Assembly: GCA_025617745.1 (NCBI GenBank)
Contig: CM046853.1
Location: 9,006,974-9,070,973 of the forward strand
Source of the DNA: Heliocidaris erythrogramma
Lineage: Eukaryota > Echinodermata > Echinoidea > Camarodonta > Echinometridae
Reading direction: 5' to 3'
DNA: 64,000 nt
The position numbers and the translations under genes are program-made. Under the pieces are notes generated by a model. That model was not told where the DNA came from. It ran no database searches and saw nothing but the letters and a program-made list of their open reading frames with translations. The stretch's first letter is position 1. Every line of letters starts with the position of its first letter. Positions 35,944 through 48,488 of this stretch are shown in pieces.

Positions 35944-38900
35944 CCTCCTAGTACAAATGGCATGCAGAGGAGTATGGAAATAGTTTGGGTTTTTTTTAAG
36001 CAGGGAATATTTTTTCATTCACTTTATGTTTATGTGAACTGGGAATGAATACTCTGTCAACAAGCATAGAGGATAATAAGTAGTGTACATGTATACCATT
36101 GTCATCATGTCACCAGAGTTATACATTTTGGAAACTTGATATCACCATTGAAGAAATTTGAAATATTGGCAATTTGATCATAATGTATGATGTCATATTT
36201 TATTTTGCCAATTGCTGTGTTGTAAAATTACTCAAAATATCACTTTCCCAATTTTTAATGTGTAACAGACATATTTTCAAGATAGGAAGTGTAAAATATA
36301 TTTATTATGATATAGCAGGAAAAAAATTTGAGAAAATGAAATTCTAAGTAATGTTTTGTGATATTGATTGGAGATGTCCAACTATGACATCACACATGCA
36401 GTGCATGTGCCTCCAAGTTATGCATGTTGTGCATTTGTGCATTATTCATGACGTCAAAGATTGATAGCTTACTGTAAGCTACACGTTAGTTACACATTTA
36501 TAGCTCTCGCATATGATTATTGCAGCATCGTTTAAAGGTCACTCGTCATCTTCCCATCGCCACCTGTTGTCTTTGTCAACACTGCCCTCTCATGTTAGAT
36601 TTAATAAATGTCATTCTGTAGCATCAAATTGAGAAATGCTCAATGCTTTCTCTCATAGAAACTGTGGTTGTATCTAAGAAGCTCCTGAAGCAAATGCCGA
36701 CCTATATATTTTGATCAAGAAAGCTAAATAGCTGTCTTCAGGGAGGATCTTTTATGTATTGCATGACGTAAGGAGGCAGTGAAGTATCATCTGTTGAAAA
36801 GGTTACGAGGTCAGCATAGGCCTTGAATTATTTTTAGATGAAGAAATACCAATCTGCATACATTGTGTAAAGTGTAGTTTGATCTTGTAAAACATTCCAC
36901 TTTGTTAAAGGTGCAGTTAATTGAATTTTTAAGAAGTAGTGGCAGATCATCCCCATATTCATCTTCTTTTTTTTTTCCTTCTTATCTCTGTGGGGCAGGG
37001 GGTGGAGTGTTTTAAACACATTTTATGACTTAAAACACCTTCTCAGATTTTAATATATGGGAAATAATATTTTCACATGTTATATGTAAAAGAATCCATT
37101 CAGAGATAAATAGTAGAGATGTGTAAGCATAATTTAAGCATTATGACTATTATTTTTAAATTTTCATATAATGTTGTTTTACCAATTTTGATGTATTCCT
37201 ACTTAGATGTATTTAGATAATATTAAGGCCTAAATTATTGAATGGGGTTTAATCTTAAAGCATGGTCAAACCCACAGATTTACTGTGGGTGATCGACATA
37301 TGAAGCCAGAATATAACTAAGAAGAAAACAGAATTAGATGATATTTTTTTTAAGTAAAGGCAAACAAAAGACTTTTTCAGAACTGTAGCATGGTGAACAC
37401 AAATGTTATGTTGTTTGTTTTTGGCTTGTGTTTATTAGAGTCCGTATTTAATATGTGGTTTAAACTAAGGTTGAGGTTGAAATCACCTTTGTAACTTCAG
37501 TCCGAAAGGAATTAAAATTTTGATACATGTTTCTACCCATAATAAGAGTTCTATTTAGAGGGCTGCTTTGAAATGTGGCAGTACTTTATACCCCATTTCA
37601 GAAAGAGAGAATATACTTCACCCCTTTAATAATAATATATATAGATTGGAAGAGGTTCATCGTGGTGAAGAATTAATAATATATATGTTTACTCTACTTT
37701 TGTAACATTTCATTGTGTCTTGCATTGGACGTCTGGTTGAATAAGCCACTCATCAAAATGTTACACTTACAACAAAGGCCTCTCCAAAATCCAATTTCTT
37801 GGCCACATGTGTTCCTTATCAAGTGCTTCCATCAAGAAGTGCCAACTTTGTTGTAAACCAATATTCCATATTTTGCCCTCAGGGCAATTTCAGCAACTAT
37901 ATGGCTGGACTGTGGAGGCTTGAGCAGGGAGCAATTTCATGGGTTTGTTTTCCTCAATATTTCTTGGTCTGATACGTGATCTTTTCACCTCCTTGAGAAT
38001 TCAGAGAAAAGAGCAAAATTTAGGATTATTGATATAGAATACCATCTGTATATAAAGATGGTTCTTGAACTGCAGCATCTGCTGTTGAGTTATATTTCGA
38101 TTGACTTGTTGTCTTGGGGATTTGTCACATTTTCATCCTTTATACACATTTATGTCACCGTTTTTAGTCCTCTCTTGTTTCTTTTTTCTTTCTGTCATGT
38201 GCATGTAGCTTAGGTTTCAATTTCTTGCTTTCCTTGCAGGGTTTCCTGTTTTTGCAAGCATATTGGCTTATATACTGATATCAACTTTTTTTAAGGATGT
38301 AAGGGGTCCTACATATTGTAGTGTAACAATTATTACACTTTCATTGGAGGTCAATGAAAGTTTAAGAGAGCCATTTACACTCCTACTCCTGTTTAATCCT
38401 TACTGTCATCAGTGATAAAGGATATTCAAGAAAAACTTGACTTTCAGGCATTCATTAAAAGTTAAATAAGAATTTTATTGTGTAGGCTACGACAAGATGA
38501 AGTGTAGGAAAGCTCATCTTTTTGGTCACTAATTACACAATAGAATATAGAACCATTATAATATAAACAAAAATTGTCAGAAATGAATGCAGTTACTACA
38601 GTGCTGCCAACCTAAAATCGTATTCCTCACCTTTTACGGTTGATAAGGGGTATGGCATTGTGTATCACAGGCAAAAATTCAGAACAGTTATTTTAACCAT
38701 AGCCATAAATAGTTAATGCCAGTGGATAACAAAAGGTTGTTCGAGTAGACAGGTGCGGTGCATTATGGTAATGCTGTGTTCCAAATTAATTCCAGACATC
38801 CATAGATGTTGGTACCCCCTTATCAAGTGTAATAGGAGCGAAACTGGGTGAGGAATCCGTATTAGTTGGCATGTCTGTTACTATATAAAGAATATGTTTT

Positions 38901-39172
38901 GTAAATTGATCATTAAATGTTTTTATTAAAAAGGTTTGGATTTGAATATAGTAGGGAATTCCACCAGTTCAAAATACCTCAAGTGAGCAATCACCATATT
39001 TAATTGTTTAATTGGTTCTTCAGGAAATAAAAGAATTCAGAAAATGGTCTTGCAAGTGATGGTTTTGTAAATTATAAGTGCTTGATGTTCTGAGAAGGGT
39101 AAATAACTTGCAAAATTGGACTTTCAGGAATTAGAAGAGTATTGATAAGTGTACAATATTGTTCAAATGATG

Positions 39173-39400
39173 TGTGTTTGTGTGTGTGTGTGTGGAGGTG
39201 GGCGTGTTTAGCCGTATGTCCGAGAACATTTTCGGACAGAGAACAAAAAAAAAATCATGAGAACAATGGTCCTCGGAAGCCGGACAATAGTCCTCGAACG
39301 TCGAACAATGAATTTGTGCCTTATTCCGTCGACTGTCCGAGGACGGAGGAACAATAGAGGAACAATACTTGTCCTCGGAAATAAAGCAATACAAGTGTGT
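39173..39400. repeat. GT microsatellite and CpG-rich GAACAAT/GTCCTCGG repeat
   Basis: A (GT)n tract is followed by TGTCCGA...TCGGACA (palindromic, 39217-39238) and then about five loose copies of GAACAATnnTCCTCGgA up to 39390. CpG content is much higher than around it. Confidence 0.7.
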
Positions 39401-39947
39401 GTGTGCATGAGTGTGTGTGCTGTTAGAAAAACAGTTTCCATGCCCTTTTCTCTGTGTTTCAGATATTGCTATAGATACCATTTCATGATAATTGGATACA
39501 GGACGTTAAAGGCTCATACAAATTATTACTATTTTAACGAAATGTTTGCAATTACAATTACGATTTGTCACAAAAATGAAGATGAAAATGCACCAAGAAA
39601 GATATTTCTGTTGAAGCCTGCTACTGTAGACTAATTATGGCCCCTAGGAGTAGCAGTAGTAGTAACCTTGGGGGAAAAAAATCCACCTGTGTTTAACCAG
39701 CTCTCTATGCAATAACACACGTAACTAACGCTCTCAGATGTACGTCTCGTACCTGTCCATATCCATCGCACTCTGCATACACACAAACAACTCCATTCAT
39801 TCATTCATCTCCCACACATTAAACCAGAGAGTGACACTCACTGCGCACACACGCTTCCTCTTCTTCTCCATCTCTCTCTTATATACATCCATCTCATGTC
39901 TCCATCTACCTTCGATTACCCATTTACGCTACTCTCCTCTGCAGAGG

Positions 39948-40267
39948 ATTTCTACCATGCGGTGATGTTTTGCTCTGCTCCTGGTTTTACTACTATGGCC
40001 GGCTGTTTGCCTCGGAGACAAGGCATGCATATTTGTGAATTACAGAAGAAGTGCTGGACTGTAACTGCATACTGTATTCAGTAGCTTGTGACTGTTTTAC
40101 CTTAATCACTGAGCATCTTTAATGCACTTTTGGATCCTATGGCATGGAATAATTAATACCACTAATTGAGTCAAGACATATTCTTGAGGCTCTTCTTGCT
40201 GAGATTGTTAAGTGCTTTATCCAAGCACTGAAGAAGAGTGATTAGTGTGGGACTGCTATGGAAAGAA
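39948..40267 (+). promoter_or_regulatory. Probable 5'UTR of the short ninjurin form, with uORFs
   Basis: A strong acceptor-like sequence (CTACTCTCCTCTGCAG) ends at 39947. Downstream come ATGCGGTGA (two-codon uORF) and a longer uORF, 39965-40084, of 39 codons. Both close before the coding ATG at 40268. Whether this is a spliced 5' exon or sequence at an internal promoter is open. Confidence 0.4.
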
Positions 40268-40459
40268 ATGGCTAACCCGGCCACATACCGAGCCCGCAGT
40301 CGAAGCTCTTCACCTCCTATCACCAAGAGGCATACCTATACCACCATGAGGTTAGGTTCCCTGTGCTGTGGGGGTCGCCCCCCTAGGAGATACCCTCCAT
40401 TTGAGACACGACCTACAGTTAGTATGGAGGAACTTGAAATGCAGCTGGCAAATATGGAG
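40268..40459 (+). CDS. Ninjurin, alternative first coding exon (short form)
   Basis: ATG at 40268 has an excellent context (AAAGAAATGG), and an in-frame TGA lies at 40229-40231. It reads MANPATYRARSRSSSPP, a second basic Ser-rich block, LGSLCCGGRPPRRYPP, and ends METLE-like acidic helix EELEMQLANME, 64 codons. The GT at 40460 gives phase 0 to the 42645 exon and a 181-residue protein. The donor (GAG before GTACCT) is weaker than usual. An in-phase join from the 25063 exon is excluded by the upstream stop, so this is a separate 5' start, implying an internal promoter near 39-40 kb. CC next to GG could be acylated; that is speculation. Confidence 0.65.
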
Positions 40460-40780
40460 GTACCTAACTGACTCTGAATTGTTGGATTTTGTGTATATAA
40501 TTGTCATTGTCATCTTCATCATCAGTGTTATGAGAGTTGTATTACTATTGGTGTGATACCAACAGTGATATAGTTATGATTGTGCATGTACCAAGTAATT
40601 AGCAAAGAAAGAGAGAGGGAAAGAAAAGCTAATGTTTTCTGGAAAATGCTCAGAAAGTAACAGTGACATTGACATTCATGACATTAGTGAAATATAATGT
40701 TTGAGAGATAGGTACATTGGTCAGTACTAAACAAAGTGGTAATATGTTCATATTATAGAGCTTTGAGTACTAATCGTCTA

Positions 40781-40843
40781 TTGAGAGCCAGAAGGACATT
40801 AAGTCTGTAAAACAATATGAGTTAATGCCCTTCTAGCTCTCAA
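40781..40843. repeat. Small hairpin repeat, 22-bp arms
   Basis: TTGAGAGCCAGAAGGACATTAA and its complement (two mismatches) at 40822-40843, with a 19-base loop. Related smaller copies appear at 50348-50400 and 53361-53415. Confidence 0.8.
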
Positions 40844-41054
40844 CGGACGAAATTGAGAGGTGAGATCAAAGAAAAGGTTTTATATTGAAGCAGAAATAGA
40901 CAAGCATCAGAAATATGATTCATATTTTCCTCACTCCTAAAGTGCATTACATACTTCCAGCTTCATTTATCACACTGCTAACCTTTCAAGACAGCTGAAA
41001 CTCCCAGTGCTAGATATAAATTAAGGGAAATGAAGAGGTGAGCTGTGCATAAGA

Positions 41055-41084
41055 ATGAGTGATTTGCTCCCGATTACGCTCAAG
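41055..41084 (+). CDS. Possible third ninjurin first exon (10 codons)
   Basis: ATG AGT GAT TTG CTC CCG ATT ACG CTC AAG, then GTAACT. It would add MSDLLPITLK to NPPPPPIDF in phase 0, giving 127 aa, close to the length of ordinary ninjurins. Evidence is only the short frame, the phase and a fair donor; it could be chance. Confidence 0.25.
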
Positions 41085-42146
41085 GTAACTCGATCTGGCT
41101 TGAGACACCAGAATTCATTAAGCATGCTTCATCTTAGTTCTCTTGGTGGCAGAGACCCTCATCTTTTCTCACTAAACCCTCTCCTGATCAATAAACCCAT
41201 TGACCCTAATCTCAAAGGAGTAACCCAGCACTCCTGCATGCTTAAAGGTAGAATAAATTCTCATTTTTATGTGAATGTAGTGAAATGTGCATTGTAGACA
41301 TATGATTGGAGGCATACATGTAGATTGGTTTTTTTAATATTGCAGAATATTTTACTTTCTTTGCAAGAGGAAATTGTAAAAACTTACATCATGAATTATT
41401 TTGTATTTGTAATGCCAAATAACTGTATTGACAATGGTAATTCTTCATGAAGAAGAACATTTGATAATAAAGCTCTGTAGAACATGTGTGAAGTAAAAGA
41501 TCAATGTAGGCACTTCATTGAGCTACATGTATATTATGGATATCATGGTGGCTTCATTAGTACTTCATTCAAAATCAAACACTTAATTTTAAAATGATTT
41601 TAAAACTCAATTTAAAATGATTTTTGAAAATATTTTTGTTCATACACTTTTACATATGAATTGAAACAGTCTATATTTCACTACCCTAAAATACAACAAA
41701 AGAAAACAGGTTTTATAGAATCACAATTTTTTTCATAGATTCAGGATGAATTTGTTAAATTTCCCCCATTTTTTTCATTAATTTGATGCTTCCGAAAAAG
41801 GAGAGCTGTGAGAGATTGGTTGAGAGAGAAAAGCAAACAAGAAAAGTGGTGTCTGGTTGCAGATGTCTGTAACTCGTCAACCGTGTGAAATATGAAATTT
41901 GTGGCCTTGCGGTCAGGTTCAGTTTTTCACAGGTGTCATGTGAAGTGCATTGTCCATATGGACAATGTGAGGTTACTTTTTATCTTGTTTCACTCCATTT
42001 TCCTTTCTTGTATGTGTAACCCACGGTACCAGATGTTAACAGTTATTTATAACAGTGAATGGAAGTTTGTATATACGTTGTATTTATATGTAAATAAGTT
42101 TAAGACTAAAAGTGCCATGGTGTGGTTGTTTGTGTTTGATGGAGAC

Positions 42147-42288
42147 CTGGGGAGCATTTCATCAAGTGTCTTGTCAGTGATTTTTACTGACAAATTTGCT
42201 TTCAGCCAATCAGATGCAAAGATTTCAGTAGCTTATAACAATTGTCGGTAAAAATCACTGACAAAACACTTGATGAAACGCTCCCCAG
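42147..42288. mobile_element. MITE with about 47-bp terminal inverted repeats
   Basis: CTGGGGAGCATTTCATCAAG at the left and its complement at the right, arms extending to TTACTGACAA / TTGTCGGTAA with few mismatches; 142 bases in total. It sits about 360 bases upstream of the shared ninjurin exon. No clear target duplication. Confidence 0.9.
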
Positions 42289-42644
42289 AAGATGATTATT
42301 GTCATTGTTTTCAAAGTGACTCAAAGGTTAAAGGTTCAAAAACTTCTATTGATCTATGTGTATATTAGCAGATTGTCTTCATTCAAGGAAATATTATTGG
42401 AATTCGGGATTGCCTAATGTTTTGCACATTTTGTTTGTTTCTGTTTTTGTTCTTTTCATTCCCACACTCTCCTCACTCTCTCTGTCTCTCAATGTCATTC
42501 CTGTGTCCTTTAAAACCTGTTCTTCCACAAAACTTCAGCTCCAGTTTTCATGTCATTATGGAATGTATTAAATATAAATGACCTTGTGGGAATTGATAGT
42601 GTTCATCAATTAGCATCTTACAAATTTCTATTTTTCCTCAACAG

Positions 42645-42998
42645 AACCCACCCCCACCTCCAATAGACTTCAACCTGTATGCTACAAAGAAAACTATAGC
42701 AGAAGGCTTTCTAGTGGTGGCCCTTCTAGCGGCCAATGCTGCTCAACTGAAAACAATCATCACAGCAGGTAAAGAGAACCAATTCCATGGCTTTGTTACT
42801 GCCATGGTCATCCTCTCTATCGTACTTCTCATCATCGTCATCGTCTTCCTGCTCCTACTAGGCCGCGACAACCTCAACGATGTCTATAAGCAACGCAAGC
42901 TGGACTGGATCAACAACTTTGCAACAGCACTTGTTTTCTGTATTGTCTTTATGAACATCTTTGTATGTGCATTTGGTATAGAGCATACGTCATTATAG
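42645..42998 (+). CDS. Ninjurin, shared last exon with the complete ninjurin domain
   Basis: The acceptor TTTTTCCTCAACAG ends at 42644; 117 codons to a TAG at 42996-42998. After NPPPPPIDFNLY come the family hallmarks in order: the amphipathic region KKTIAEGFLVVALLAANAAQLK, a first TM helix (VTAMVILSIVLLIIVIVFLLLL), GRDNLND, KLDWINNFATALVF and the second TM helix ending NIFVCAFGIEH. This matches vertebrate NINJ1/NINJ2 (KxDFLNNLATGLVF, NIFITAFG). Ninjurins are plasma-membrane adhesion proteins; NINJ1 oligomerises through its amphipathic helices to rupture membranes in lytic cell death. The Asp of the vertebrate SMLD[IV]AL stretch is Val here (GFLVVAL). The whole domain in one exon lets it serve several N-termini. 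I cannot tell NINJ1 from NINJ2; an invertebrate gene is probably co-orthologous to both. Confidence 0.95.
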   Translation, partial: NPPPPPIDFNLYATKKTIAEGFLVVALLAANAAQLKTIITAGKENQFHGFVTAMVILSIVLLIIVIVFLLLLGRDNLNDVYKQRKLDWINNFATALVFCIVFMNIFVCAFGIEHTSL

Positions 42999-43055
42999 TG
43001 TTAGCTCTGTCCTTAAATACAGAGTAGGTCATTTAGCACTTTTCTAGTATTCATA

Positions 43056-43061
43056 AATAAA
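43056..43061 (+). terminator. Nearest candidate polyadenylation signal of ninjurin
   Basis: AATAAA, 58 bases after the stop codon. The downstream sequence is only weakly GT-rich, so a distal signal may be preferred. Confidence 0.4.
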
Positions 43062-46000
43062 GACACTGTATTTTTATGAAAAATGATAAGATTGCATTCA
43101 ATTTTGCAATAGAAGACTCTGCCCTTTGTAATGATTATTATTCCATAGGCTGTGATAACAAGAAAATATTGTGCATTGTAAATGTACAAAAAAAACCCAC
43201 ACACATTTGTAGTGATTTTTTATGTAAATCAGTTCATGGCACTTTAGAAATATGTCAATTCAATTTCTTCAAGAATCCAGTGGTAAGATAGTTCCCACTA
43301 TAAAATATCAACTTCATATTTGAAAGGAATTACACAGTATACTGCATGTATTTAAACGCTGTCATGCAGATTATGTACACCACCTCAACTACATTGGTTC
43401 TTGTTTACTGGCAAAGCTTACTTATAATATTCTTCTTGCATTCATTAATAATGCATAGCATACAAAATGGTTTCCCCCAAGGCTCAAGTCTGGAGCGCGT
43501 GCATTGTGCCCTAGATAAAACAAGATAAAATGTGATGTGGGCAAGGAGAATATACTGTAGAGAAGTTGACTTGCAGGTCTTTTGATGCATCAAGGTTTTT
43601 TGTTCATTAATTCCTGCCTTACTGAAGAGGGAGAGTAAAAGTCTCCCTTTCCTTAAGCTATTTGGGAAAATTTAGGAATGGACAGTAAAACTATAATGCT
43701 GTTCAAGGTGCACTTATCTTTGTTTTTTATCAAACTTAATGGAACTGCACAATTTATCATTCTATTTCAAGTAAATGTCAAAAAGATTTTACTGCTTTAC
43801 ACAAATTGACACTTATTACATGACGATTGAAAAAGTTGAATGAATTTCATCGCTTTCACATTTCATTCCTTAATTTTCTACCTAGTGCATGTTAGTACAT
43901 TTAACATTTTATTCTTACAGCTCTCTCATCATGATGTACATTTAAAAACACCATGCTGATAGGTAATCCATTGCTGCATTGGTAAGCAGTAACTAAATTG
44001 AATTTGAGACGAGCACAGACCTTGCCAACACAAAAACTTGCCTACATCTTGCCTACTATGGCAATATTATTACCTTTGAATATTGAACATTCAAAAAGTT
44101 TTTTAATGAAAGACAAACATGTACAAACTTGATGTTTTACATCTGCTTTATGAAGAGTCGTATTGGCCTACTTGTCCTCATATTTATGAAAAATTTGGCC
44201 TGAATTCTGATGAATATGTTCTGATGTATGAAAGAGAAACGGAAACATTGCTTCATGATTACTGAACAGTTCTTTGAACTCCAATAACCTCTGAGAATGT
44301 TCATGATATATTTGAAAGTATGTCTAAGAGGATAAGTATCAAATGTCAATTGCTACATCTAGCAAGTTATTTGCACTCATTGCAGTAGTAAAGTCCTTTA
44401 TGCGGGCTTATTCCCATTTCTACTTTCATGAGGCAAGGACTTTATATGTGTGTACTTGTATGGTATAGCTGTAAGAAAAAGTGCATTTCACACTAGCCCA
44501 AGTAACGTAATAATGATAACACTTGATGCTGCATGTTCATTTTTGGCCTTGTTTTAAACTGACTAGGATAAGGCCTGAGTATTTATGAAGCAATGGCAAC
44601 CATGATCATGTTCATTTGACTATCACAAAATATCTTTCTTGAGTCATTCAATAATGCAATTGTTTGATTTATGTGTTTCCAGTATTTTCTGTTAAATGAG
44701 GCACATTTTGAAGTACTTTCTCATCCAGTGATGTTCATCTTTCAACATGTGGTTGAAAACAGAACTGCAGAGAGTATGGGATTGACACGTTGTATCATAT
44801 TTATTGTTATTCAGAAAAAATAATTTAATATTTTGTACAAACCTGATGTTTTAATTTCTTGTTCCTGTTGGATATTACACTTTGATCAGGAAAGATAATT
44901 ATTTTGATTTCTTTTTCAGTTAATGTACATGTGTACATAAAGCCATTTTATAAACCGTTAGTACTGCATATTTAATTGAGCTGCTTTCAGGGTTAGATGT
45001 TAACATACAACACATTCTCAAGTCTTGTTACCATACCGTGGCATATGTTCTGCAGTTACCCTTTTCTGCTCTTAATTTGCCAAACAGCTTTACAGCATGT
45101 TATGACACTATGGCTAATCTTTGGGTAAATTATAAAGAATCATGGATTGGTTGATTACTTCAGACATGATATAGTCTGTGTTGTGAGGAACATGGGTTTC
45201 ATATGAATCAGGAGGCATACATGAAGGTAAGATTGTTTGTCACTGTTGTGTCTTAAGTTAGGGAATTTTCAACAAAAATTGATAAGTGACATACTATATA
45301 CCTCCTACAAAAATGAGTGCTTTAACCTCAGTTTACTTGTTTGAAATATTTAAATTAATAATGATATTCATATATTTTAAGATAATACTGCAGATTTAGC
45401 GTTTTAGAATGCTCTCCTTATATGAACATAAATTTCAATACAAATGTAACTCCAAGCAAACAAATACCATACAATTTATCATACCTTTTTTTCTTTCAAA
45501 TTATCACTCTATATTTCATAAAATCATACATTTAATGCATGAATACCATAAAAATGTCAGTATTAATACAAGCTTTGACAATTTACAAGTTAGCTTAGAA
45601 GAAACAGAGGTTGTTTTGACAAGAGACATGAACACTTGCATCCATTTTGGAGAAAAAATGGCGTAACATCAGATACTTAATCATTTAATGATAAAATATA
45701 GTTCAAAGTTAATTTCAAAGGACTCTTTACATGTATACAGTTTCTTTTCAATAGAAATAATATGCATTTCCAATTCCACCTGGATATGAAGTAGCTACTT
45801 TGGGAACTGATGTAATATATCTAGAGTGGCAATATGAGCCTGAACGGTCACTTATATAACGGTGATGAAAAGGATATCATATCACCTGTAATATACTGTA
45901 TTTGGTTACGTACAAGAGGTCATAGTTCTTTTTTGGATCTGGAAAGCTATGGAATAACTGCTCTTCATTGAATTGGCAACATCAAAGACTGCCGCTCTTC

Positions 46001-48460
46001 CTTAGAGCATGATAATCACCTGTTCACAGAGGTCAAATCCTGGAAAACCATATGACTTGCTGTTTATGAGATACCAAAGAATACATAATTGTAAGTTACA
46101 GTATCTCTTTTATTGTACTTCTACGGGGTTATATAATTGATAATTTTCAGTATTTGGCAGGCAGTTGAAAATATTTATCAATATGTTTTTAACAGTTTGT
46201 TTGTTTAGGTGTATGGGCATGCATAAATAACACTTGAATAGGGTGTTGGGGAATATGTGTACTCCGTGGATGCTTGAGTGCGGTCAATTTATAAAATTTC
46301 TTTAGAATATTAAATTAATTTTTTTCTACAGTTAATTCAATTTATAATATTGTTCATGCAGTGGAATACCAAGTACTATAAAGGAAAATTATTCCATTCC
46401 AGTTGCCTACCTTCAAATGCACGACTACATCAAACTTTGATAAAAACTATACATGACAACACCTTGCTTAATGCTATTATATGGAGAGAACTAATTCAAA
46501 TGATTTTATCCAAGTCATATGTTTTCTTCACAAGGTCGTGAATCAGATTTGTCAATCAGATTCTAAATTTTAACATTTTGTTTTAGGCCACTCTGTATAA
46601 GCATTGTCCGAATGTTTCCTCTGTATGCCAGGTCTGTAATTGAACAATTTTCTGCCAATCTGTTTTCTAGAATCATGCATGAAATTCAATCTTCACCAAA
46701 GTCCAAGGGAAAAGGAAAATAATGCCAAAGATGGGACAATCTTTCAGTAGCGAGATGTGATATACAAGGGAGGAGCACACAAATTTCATTCATTGCCAAT
46801 TTAGAGTGTATAATGAGTATAAGGAGTATGCAATTTTGCTATTCCACAGGAAAGGCATATATCGATATAGGAAGAATATAATACAGAATGGCAGGATGAT
46901 TTATTACATGTTTCTGGAGGAAGAGGTTTTTTTCATTCAGGTCATTTCTCCTGCAAGCCAGCTGTAACTTATACACTCTGCTTATATGCATTGGTGGACT
47001 GTTGTGTGTATTATACTAACTACGAGGTCAGATAAAAATAGCATTCTCCAAGGAGAGTGAGGGGGAAAGAAAGACAAGAAATGGGGAGAGGAAGAAGAAG
47101 CACTTATTCATATAGGTCTGGCATAAAAATTAAATGCATTTCTCAAGACGATGGGCAGTGAAACTGCGTAATATAATATCTCTGTCATTTTGATTTGATT
47201 TGAGAGGCAAATGACAGTCATATATCCCTAGATGCTGAAAATGAAACTGCATGATGATGATGAGGATAATCTGAAACCAGATACAGATGAGTATATTACA
47301 GAAATCAGTTTGTTAAGTGATAAAAAAAAAAAGAACACACAGCATGTATCACTGCTCAAATACAGAATTTGTTTATTTTTTGGATGTTTTTAACTGGAAA
47401 CTGTCAACAGTACCTGCATCTTACACAGAAGATTGTCTTTTATTTCCAGTAATGAAAACATGTTTCTTTTAAGCTGGATTTATGAGAGATTAATTCACTT
47501 CATCCTTACCTGTCCTTGATTGTATATTTCTAGAAATCTATGGCATCTTTCCCTCCTGCTACAAAGCATCTTACTGTGTGCATAATTGAAACCCAAGGCT
47601 ATCAGTATGTTTTCATTCTTCTCTCCTCACTTACATGCACTACTGTGCATATAAACTCTCTCTCACTCTGTCTCTGTCTAAGCTTATTTTCTCTTGCTCC
47701 ATCCCACGCCCAATAACTAGGGCATTTCATGCATCATGATCATTACTTTTCGGTGGGAGATAGAGTGTTATTCAAGGTTGATGATGGAGTATAAGCCGAG
47801 AGCGTGGCCCAATGATCTCCCCTCCCTATGGCCATTTATAATAGGTGGAAGAAATTGGAAATTGATTTGGGAATATGAAATGAATAATTAATATCATTGC
47901 ACTCTGTCACACCTCCTCTAATCATCTATGAGATGGGCCATTGTATTGAAGCTTAGATAACTTTGGATAAGTTTATATCTGATGTGTATGATATATCAAG
48001 CATTTGTTTATATATATTTTTGGATCTTCATGATTTTCCATTTGAAATACTAGAGAATTTAGTACTCCACAGTCTACACACAAATGTAGATGAGGTAATT
48101 ACACATGAGATATACATGTATGGAGGATATTTTTCTTACATTCTTGCATTTCTATCATAGCTATCTGTTACAGTGTCATATCTGAGCTTTATCAATATAT
48201 ATTCTGACCTACATGTAAATATACTGTAAACCAGAAAAGTCATAGAAAATGGATTAGGTAAACATACATGCATTTTATGTATATTTCATTTTCCCAGTAT
48301 ACAAAAACAACCCTCTCTCTCTCCTTCAATAGAATGCCAAAAATTCAAGCTAATCCATAGATTTACAAGCAAAATGTGTGACTGGAAAATGCTTCTATTT
48401 GACCCCATACATCACAAGTTACTAAAAACAAAGAGACAAAAGGTGAGAAGAGGTTACATT

Positions 48461-48488
48461 CATCAAGGAACCCCCAAGTTCCTTGATG
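48461..48488. repeat. Perfect 11-bp hairpin
   Basis: CATCAAGGAAC and its exact complement GTTCCTTGATG separated by CCCCAA. A stable stem-loop in otherwise AT-rich sequence; it would be transcribed if the ninjurin 3'UTR reaches this far. Confidence 0.9.

Larger units (their letters stand above)
25468..40267 (+). other. Large ninjurin intron, mostly quiet
   Basis: No coding exon recognised on either strand over about 14.8 kb. It includes a T-run/G-run (27502-27535), two hAT-like elements (30148-30500, 35788-35943), GA/CT microsatellites (28480-28510, 29110-29140, 31245-31320, 32165-32191, 32625-32665) and a GT tract (39173-39194). Most of 31-39 kb is unremarkable AT-rich sequence. Confidence 0.6.

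Noticed and set aside
39131..39634. Overlapping frames of 116 and 125 codons on both strands
   Set aside because: They arise from the GT tract and the GAACAAT repeat; no coding periodicity or homology is visible.
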